Source of the DNA: Lyophyllum atratum
Taxonomy: Eukaryota; Basidiomycota; Agaricomycetes; Agaricales; Lyophyllaceae
Direction: 5' to 3'
Length of the DNA stretch: 64,000 nt
NCBI GenBank assembly: GCA_014905825.1
Contig: JACGCN010000005.1
Location: 620,001-684,000 of the forward strand
Numbering within the stretch: the stretch's first letter is position 1; each line of letters starts with the position of its first letter. The position numbers and the translations under genes are program-made. The notes beneath the pieces are model-generated. The model was not told where the DNA came from. It ran no database searches and saw only the letters and a program-made list of their open reading frames with translations. Of the stretch, positions 58,578-64,000 are shown one piece after another.

Positions 58578-59413
58578 TCAGAAGCGGAGAGAACTGCCTC
58601 GTTCAGCATATTTTTCAGGGTTTGACATGAAAAAGGATCCTGGTACGTAGGCGGAGAAGACCACGCGCTTGGCCCAAACACTCCCCGAAGCAGTAGTCTG
58701 ACGCCATGAGTCAGGGCAAGATGCAGCTCTGCAGGCACTGCGGATGAAGGGGCTATGGTGAAGTGAGTTCAATAAACTAGTGCTCGCATGCCTTGTTAAG
58801 ACTCGTCCACGAGTGGGACTAGCGAGGTCCAGAGAAAACGGCTGCTCCAGGGAGTGAAGATAAGTCGCCGTTGTTTGTAGTTTTTTCGCAGATGTACGCT
58901 CCTGAATAACTCGCATGAGGTTTGGATCAAAGAGTTCGTCCTTGAGGAGTTGTATCTTCGAGGGCTCGAGGTAGGCCTTCGTCAGCGCCAATTCATTGAT
59001 CGCTTAAGGACCCCCGTGGACCCCTCTGAGGTTTTCTCCGTTCTGGAGCTGGGCCGGGTCGTTGTCTGGGGTGAGATGGAATCAGGCGATACGGGAAGCG
59101 GTCCTGTATCGGATGCAGACGTAGTGGTCTCCGACCTTGAGATGGGGCGCTTTGTAGTTTGAGACGTCGATGAAATCCTGTGGTTGTATCCGTTGTGGGT
59201 CCAGAGTTTGAGTTGTTCGATTGTTGGGCGCATCGGGGCCCAATTGTACTGCGACTTGACTCAGTGACGCGTCGACGCAGCGCTCAAGCTTGTCGCCGTA
59301 TGACGGACAAGGTCTTTCGTCGTATTTCCACTCGGACCTAGTCCCGTGCTCTCCATGTCAATCCACGTGATGGCGACGCGCTCAGCGCTGCCACCAGACG
59401 CGAACATGTCCAT
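58578..59413 (-). CDS. Candidate unknown gene, model unresolved
   Basis: Coding-like minus-strand frames run through this stretch, but I could not join them cleanly. From ATG 59413 a frame gives MDMFASGGSAERVAITWIDM and a TGA after ~50 codons. In the same frame a Ser/Thr/Pro-rich segment follows (SQYNWAPMRPTIEQLKLWTH to VLKRSMNWR, ~58982-59250). A 54-nt intron (gtccgt to caag) would remove the TGA. Another frame then gives ELALTKAYLEPSKIQLLKDE and LMRVIQERTSAKKLQTTATY (~58800-58991), which looks helical. A competing frame in the first part gives QDFIDVSNYKAPHLKVGDHY. It may be a real gene with unusual introns or a decayed one. No family recognised. Divergent from the gene at 59594. Confidence 0.28.
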
Positions 59414-59593
59414 TGTTCTGCACAAAATGTGGCCTCGATTCAACCTCCGCCGGTCGGTAGAAAAGCAAACAAGCTTCTCCAATCGTTAAGGCCTCTTTCC
59501 GCTCATAGGTCACCAGCTATCTGCCATAGTCGCGACCTAGGTTCCATTCTCCTCGATACTACAACGCCGCTGAGAGTTCCAGAATTCGGGAAG

Positions 59594-60474
59594 ATGCCGC
59601 CAGAATACGCGCAACTCACGCGAGCCAACAACCCTGTCAAGGCACCATTTTCGGAGAACCAAGTGCGGATGACGCCAGAGAGGTTGGAACTGGTATGGGA
59701 TAATTGGCGAACCCAAGGGGCCGAGGTAAGCCATGCCACACAGTCCACAAGGATATACTAGCTAACTAGGACATGCTCTTAAGCTCGCTTCCCCTTCACC
59801 ATATATGGTCGCCTCATCAAGCGACTGCTCCCTCTCACCCTCGCTTTACGAAAATTCACCACGCCAACTACCACCCAAGTCAGCGACAAAATCAGGGTGT
59901 AGTAATGGAAAACGATGGGGTCTGTTCTCTCCCAAGTAAGACGAATACTTTCTTGGAACATCAAGAGATCTAACGCGCTGTGGGTCACAGGAAACCATCC
60001 GAAGATTTTGTTATTATATCCGGGCCTGCGGTAAATGAAGACTCGTCTCTAACCGCGACTCATAAAAAGTCCAAGCTGTTGAAAAAGAAAGTGAAGGAGA
60101 CTGCCTCGACCCCCGATTTAACCAAGGTTAACTTCGCGTACCACGCGCCTATGCCGCATCTACAGCCGTCGCATGTCCCAGCAGTCCCCGGTACACCGCG
60201 AACGCCTCATACAGCTGCACTTGGAGTTCCGGTCCCCGAGCCAGTCGATGACTCCGCAATGTACTTCACTGTAGATCCAGCTTGGGACGAGTCCAAAGGG
60301 AATACAGCAGACCTTTACCTACTCCCCGGTTTCCCAGGTGCTGCTACTGGATCCATTTCGGGCCCGACCGTGCAACTTGGAATGGAACCATTGCGCAAAA
60401 GAGCCATTACCTCGAATGCGCGAGGCGCAGTCAAGGTCACGGACAACGAGACTTCATTCTTGTGTTTGGAATGA
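59594..60474 (+). CDS. Unknown Ser/Pro-rich protein (possibly 5' part of a longer gene)
   Basis: The start is ATG 59594: MPPEYAQLTRANNPVKAPFS, then RMTPERLELVWDNWRTQGAE. A ~57-nt intron (donor at ~59728, containing ctaac) joins to LASPYMVASSSDCSLSPSLY and GKRWGLFSPK. A second intron (~59936-59989) joins in phase to KPSEDFVIISGPAVNEDSSL, then HKKSKLLKKKVKETASTPDL. The frame closes at TGA 60474 after VKVTDNETSFLCLE. The protein is disordered-looking apart from the N-terminal ~45 residues, with a basic KKSKLLKKKVK stretch. Coding-like but unjoined segments follow at ~60690-60800 (SSESGDDNLTASTTGNDTTA) and ~60960-61120. Together with the 3' exons at 61390-62413 these may belong to one long gene. 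No family recognised. Confidence 0.48.
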
Positions 60475-61389
60475 TGTGCGTGGGCATTTTCTCGCGCGCC
60501 TGCTGTTGTACTTTCAGTTTGTATTATTATGCACGTCAATGAATCATGTTGACACACGTCCAAAATGTGTATGGGAGAAGCATCCCTGTAAGGCAAGTAT
60601 GTCGCGCTGCGCAGTAATTATCTGCCACCCTCAGGGTCAGGGCGCGCCCACGCTCGTGACACGCGACGCATGGCCTTGTGATCATGACCTGACCAAAGCC
60701 GGAGTTCTGAATCTGGTGATGACAATCTCACAGCCTCTACCACTGGTAACGATACGACAGCAATGCAGCACAAAGGCGACTTTGCAAACCTCCAGAGGGT
60801 TGCCGCAGTGTCTTTTTCTTGTAATCGGGCAGTCCCATTGTCTGGACGGCCCACCTTCCACCTATGTCGCGGCCCTGTTCGGATAATTTTCAGGCGATCG
60901 AATCTGCCTCATGTTGACTCAGAACCGAGTGCAAAAGTGCTGCCGGCACCAGGCGTCCAACCAACTACAAAGGCGACGCGTTGGGCATTCCTTCTATAAC
61001 CGTCTTTTTGTCATACAGTGCTGTGGCATTCCGTACCCTCATGTTGTACAAGAACAGCCTACCACTCGAGATAGATGATCAACACCACCTCACATCGATT
61101 GGTATGCCAACCTTCTCGAGGTCGAACTGAAGTGCTGATCCGAAGACTGCAGGCTGTCCAGTATTCAACGCGAAGATAAGCATGTCCAAACGGAATTCAT
61201 GGCCCCCCCAAATTACCGATACTCTGAATCTCACTTGCGAACAACCCGCCTCAAACATGCACGTAGCAGATCTGGACCCTTGTGACATGGAGAACGTTGT
61301 AAGTCCTGGTAACAATATACGGTCCCGTAAAGAATACGACCTTTATACAATAGCACGTCTTCCTATATTCAAGCTCCCTCGATGCCATG
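60475..61389. other. Unresolved stretch between two gene parts
   Basis: This holds several short plus-strand coding-like segments (~60690-60800, ~60960-61130, and 61182-61390 where MSKRNSWPPQITDTLNLTC begins) with no consistent splice chain. It is either introns and exons of one gene spanning 59594-62413 or an intergenic gap between two genes. Confidence 0.35.
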
Positions 61390-62413
61390 ACCAAGATCTC
61401 CCCCTGCCAAAGGAGCCTGGGTCTCAAGGACGGGCGCCAAATCCCCAATCGGTCTTCGCGCTCTCGCTTGCCCAGCATTCGAATGCCTCCATCCGACCTC
61501 TGGACTATGACCCCCTCGAAGACCTCTCAAGCGCTAAGCACATCCACCTCCCCGCCCGAGATCCTCCCTCCAAACTGGGCGAAGCTGTCCCACTTACCCC
61601 CTCGACCCACATCCGAGCGTGAACCCCTTCGCACCATGTCCCAAGCTCCCATCGGCTCCGAGCGGCACAGGTGGACATCTACCCCAGGGGCGGGGTCAAG
61701 TTCAACCCCAGTCTCCGCAATAATCCCGCGTCCCCCAGGGCCCTGCGCCACCCCTGTCAAGAAGTCACCAGAGCCCGCTCCAACAGCATTTGTTGACGTC
61801 TTGTGCGAAAATAGACGGAGGAACCCCCATGCACCCTCGATGGTCTCCTTGTTTAATCCACTCCGGGAAATGGTCCCGTTTCGCGCTTGGGCTTGTATGC
61901 CTTCCTCCTCCCGGCAGGCCAGGGGGGCACACGGTACGCTTACCCTTCCGAGTGCTCGGTACAGGACATCGTTGTATACAATACCGGTTCGCGCCAGGAA
62001 GTAAGTCCTCACGCGCTTGCATGACTCCGTTAATCACCAAAGTGTCCGCAAACAGAGACTGCGAATGGGCGTCGAACGGTCTCTCCAGGGGCAAAGAGTA
62101 TTGGCTTAACAAGACCAGGAGTCATTGCCGCGACTGTAGACAGGAGACGCTTCGCATCAAGTTGTTGGCATTCTCCTACCTGCATCGCCAGTCTGTATTC
62201 CTCTATGGTCCACCGATACTCATGGTCCCAAGTAACGACGACGAAATGGAGGTTGATGACCCGAAGGCAGAGCCGTACGACGACGATCTCCTCGACAGCC
62301 CCACCCTCCGCGATTTCGACGATTTCGATGACTTCGACGACGAGAGCTCCGACGACGATGCAGTTCTCAACGACCACCGGGATGTCGATATGTGGAATCG
62401 ATCTCTTTTCTAG
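61390..62413 (+). CDS. Unknown protein with acidic Asp-Phe repeat tail, 3' part
   Basis: The 3' end of this gene is clear. A Ser/Pro/Arg-rich frame (TKISPCQRSLGLKDGRQIPN to TSLYTIPVRARK) ends at a GTAAGT donor (~62000). An intron to ~62054 joins in phase to DCEWASNGLSRGKEYWLNKT, then FLYGPPILMVPSNDDEMEVD. The C-terminus is very acidic with three DFDD units (~62315-62345) and ends HRDVDMWNRSLF with TAG at 62411-62413. The 5' end is not fixed: either a start near 61180-61390 or splicing from the gene at 59594. I give the left boundary as the start of the frame I trust. No family recognised; the composition suggests a nuclear or scaffold-type protein, which is a guess. Confidence 0.45.
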
Positions 62414-62534
62414 TCTCGACCCTCCTATATGTATTACATAGATTGATGCCTGCTGTACAATGCCCCGCTTCCTTGGATATCCCGGTTTGTAAATAATACC
62501 TAGCTAAATGTGCGAAAAAATCCCCATTACTTGA

Positions 62535-64000
62535 TCAAAAAAGATTGTACGTCCTCGCAAGAGGAAGCTTTTCAGCTGCTTCAATGTCTTGCAAAACGCC
62601 ATCCGCGCGAACTTCGTAGCTTTCGGGGTCGACGGTCATTTTGGGGGTCGCATTGTTCCATTTCATGTCTTTCTTCGTGACTGAACGGCAGTTACGCACC
62701 GCCTCGAACCGTTTCGAAAGATTATACGACGCGACTACGCCGGAGGTAATGGAGGCCTGTGAGACAAATGACACTGAATTGAGTGCCGCAGAACCAGCCT
62801 TCGAACCCCACATGGGTCTCATGATGATGGGCTGCACCGTTGGAATGGAGGCGTTCGGATCTCCCACCTGAGAGTGGGTCAATTTAATTTTTTCCAAAGG
62901 GAGAGGGAAAAGTGGTACCGGAGCTAAAGCTATAACGCCAGATTTGATAACCATTTCAGGCTTGGCACCGAAGTTTTCCGGTTTCCACAACACTAGATCT
63001 GCGAGAGTCCCAACTGCGACATGGCCAACGATATGGCTGATTCCATGAGTAATTGCACTGATAAGATGACTCTGTAAGTCAGTTCAATGTCCACAAAAGA
63101 AAGGGATACGTACGGGTTGATAGTGTACTTCGCGATGTATCGCTTCACACGTGCGTTGTCCCTGCCATCTTCGTCACCAAGCGAGGTCAAGGGACCACGG
63201 AATTCCCTCATTTTGCTAGCAGTTCTCCAAGTACGACTCACTACCTCAGCGACGCGTCCCATAGCTTGTGCATCAGAGCTAATCATCGAAATAGCTCCAC
63301 TATCGTGCAGCACATCCTCTGCCGCCACAGTTTCGGCTCGGATGCGCGATTCTGCAAACGCTAGGTCTTCTGAGATATTGCGGTCGAGATGGTGACAAAC
63401 CATCAGCATCTGGGGGTATATGTGTCAGTTGTGGCACATGATATGATACCTCGAAACGCACGTCGAGATGCTCGTCCAGAGTATTACGTGTAAACGGACG
63501 CGTTGGGTTTGTGGAAGAGGGTAAAACGTTATCGAGACCGCAGACGACGATGATATCAGGTGCATGGCCACCACCTATCGTATGATTCGAAGAAAATTCG
63601 AGAATGAATATATTGTTTCGACTCACCAGCTCCTTCGGTGTGATATGTATGGATGGTGCGACCTCCAAAGGCTTCGATGGTTGCTAGAGTGTGCCTTATC
63701 AGTATATGACGCACTTCAACCATATGAAACACCTCACTTTCAACGAAACCACTTTCGTTCAATGTGTCCGTGTGGATGTTCACCTCAAGAACTGCGTCAA
63801 CGACAACAATTCAGAAGCCAGGAAAGCAATACTCACCTGGACGTCATACTTATCACCCACGTCCAAGCAATTACTGATCGCCGCAGGAGTAGAGCCCCAG
63901 TCTTCATGAAGTTTCAGGCCCATTGCACCCGCTTCAACAATTTCGGAAAGCGCAGTCGGACCCGCGTCGTTGCCTTTGCCAGTAAATCCAAAATTCATCG
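62535..64000 (-). CDS. URE1: Urease, C-terminal (alpha-subunit) part, 5' end outside window
   Basis: Urease hydrolyses urea to ammonia and carbamate at a dinuclear nickel centre; fungal ureases are single chains of ~840 residues. This minus-strand gene enters at the right edge and ends TGA at 62535-62537. Visible landmarks: [37 protein letters not shown], where the Lys is the carbamylated nickel bridge; [10 protein letters not shown] joined to [20 protein letters not shown] with nickel-site histidines; and [20 protein letters not shown] with the catalytic His. Then come [53 protein letters not shown] and [20 protein letters not shown]. The end is [14 protein letters not shown]. Several short introns (for example near 63640-63690, 63410-63450 and 63070-63115) are in frame. 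All active-site residues in the visible part are present. The beta/gamma-like N-terminal domains are off the window. UreD/F/G accessory genes are not seen nearby. Confidence 0.94.

Overview
The window is nuclear DNA of a filamentous basidiomycete, most likely an Agaricomycete (possibly Polyporales; inference). The evidence is dense protein-coding genes on both strands, many ~45-70 nt GT-AG introns, fungal carboxylesterase, MFS and F-box families, a DUF6533 membrane protein, and a large CACTA/EnSpm (Tnp2/Plavaka-like) DNA transposon. No rRNA, tRNA or CRISPR array was recognised. All gene models were read by eye from frame continuity, splice consensus and family motifs, so terminal exons are less certain than gene identity.

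Layout. 1-1427: 3' part of a type-B carboxylesterase. 1691-5709: two MFS transporter paralogues in tandem on the minus strand. 7356-9201: two paralogous small proteins with a CHORD-like Cys/His pattern. 10843-11685: an unrecognised Pro-rich protein. 13905-16354: a second, secreted carboxylesterase. 17225-19464: a long disordered protein. 19791-22278: MEX67 mRNA export receptor. 24046-27272: ankyrin/coiled-coil protein. 27648-31745: VPS39/VAM6 (HOPS), divergent from an F-box/LRR-type protein (32026-33353). 34228-36960: gamma-glutamyltranspeptidase-like Ntn hydrolase. 37788-39739: a third MFS paralogue. 40266-40918: DUF4604 protein.

41424-53539 is the most striking region. A DUF6533 gene on the minus strand appears to carry a 10,315-bp transposon (43073-53387) inside its first intron. 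The element has 59-bp terminal inverted repeats (four mismatches), a 3-bp ACT duplication, a multi-exon Tnp2-type transposase, a convergent accessory gene and a third passenger gene. Each terminal repeat can fold into a hairpin whose stem is preserved by a paired base change between the two ends.

54060-64000: a CFIm68/CPSF6-like RRM protein, a DENND6-type DENN protein, an unresolved stretch with one or two unknown genes on each strand, and the C-terminal part of urease running off the right edge. Most genes are ordinary housekeeping or accessory functions (RNA export and 3'-end processing, vacuolar fusion, membrane traffic, nitrogen release from urea, efflux). Apart from the MFS, carboxylesterase and CHORD-like duplications and the transposon's own cassette, neighbouring genes do not look functionally linked.
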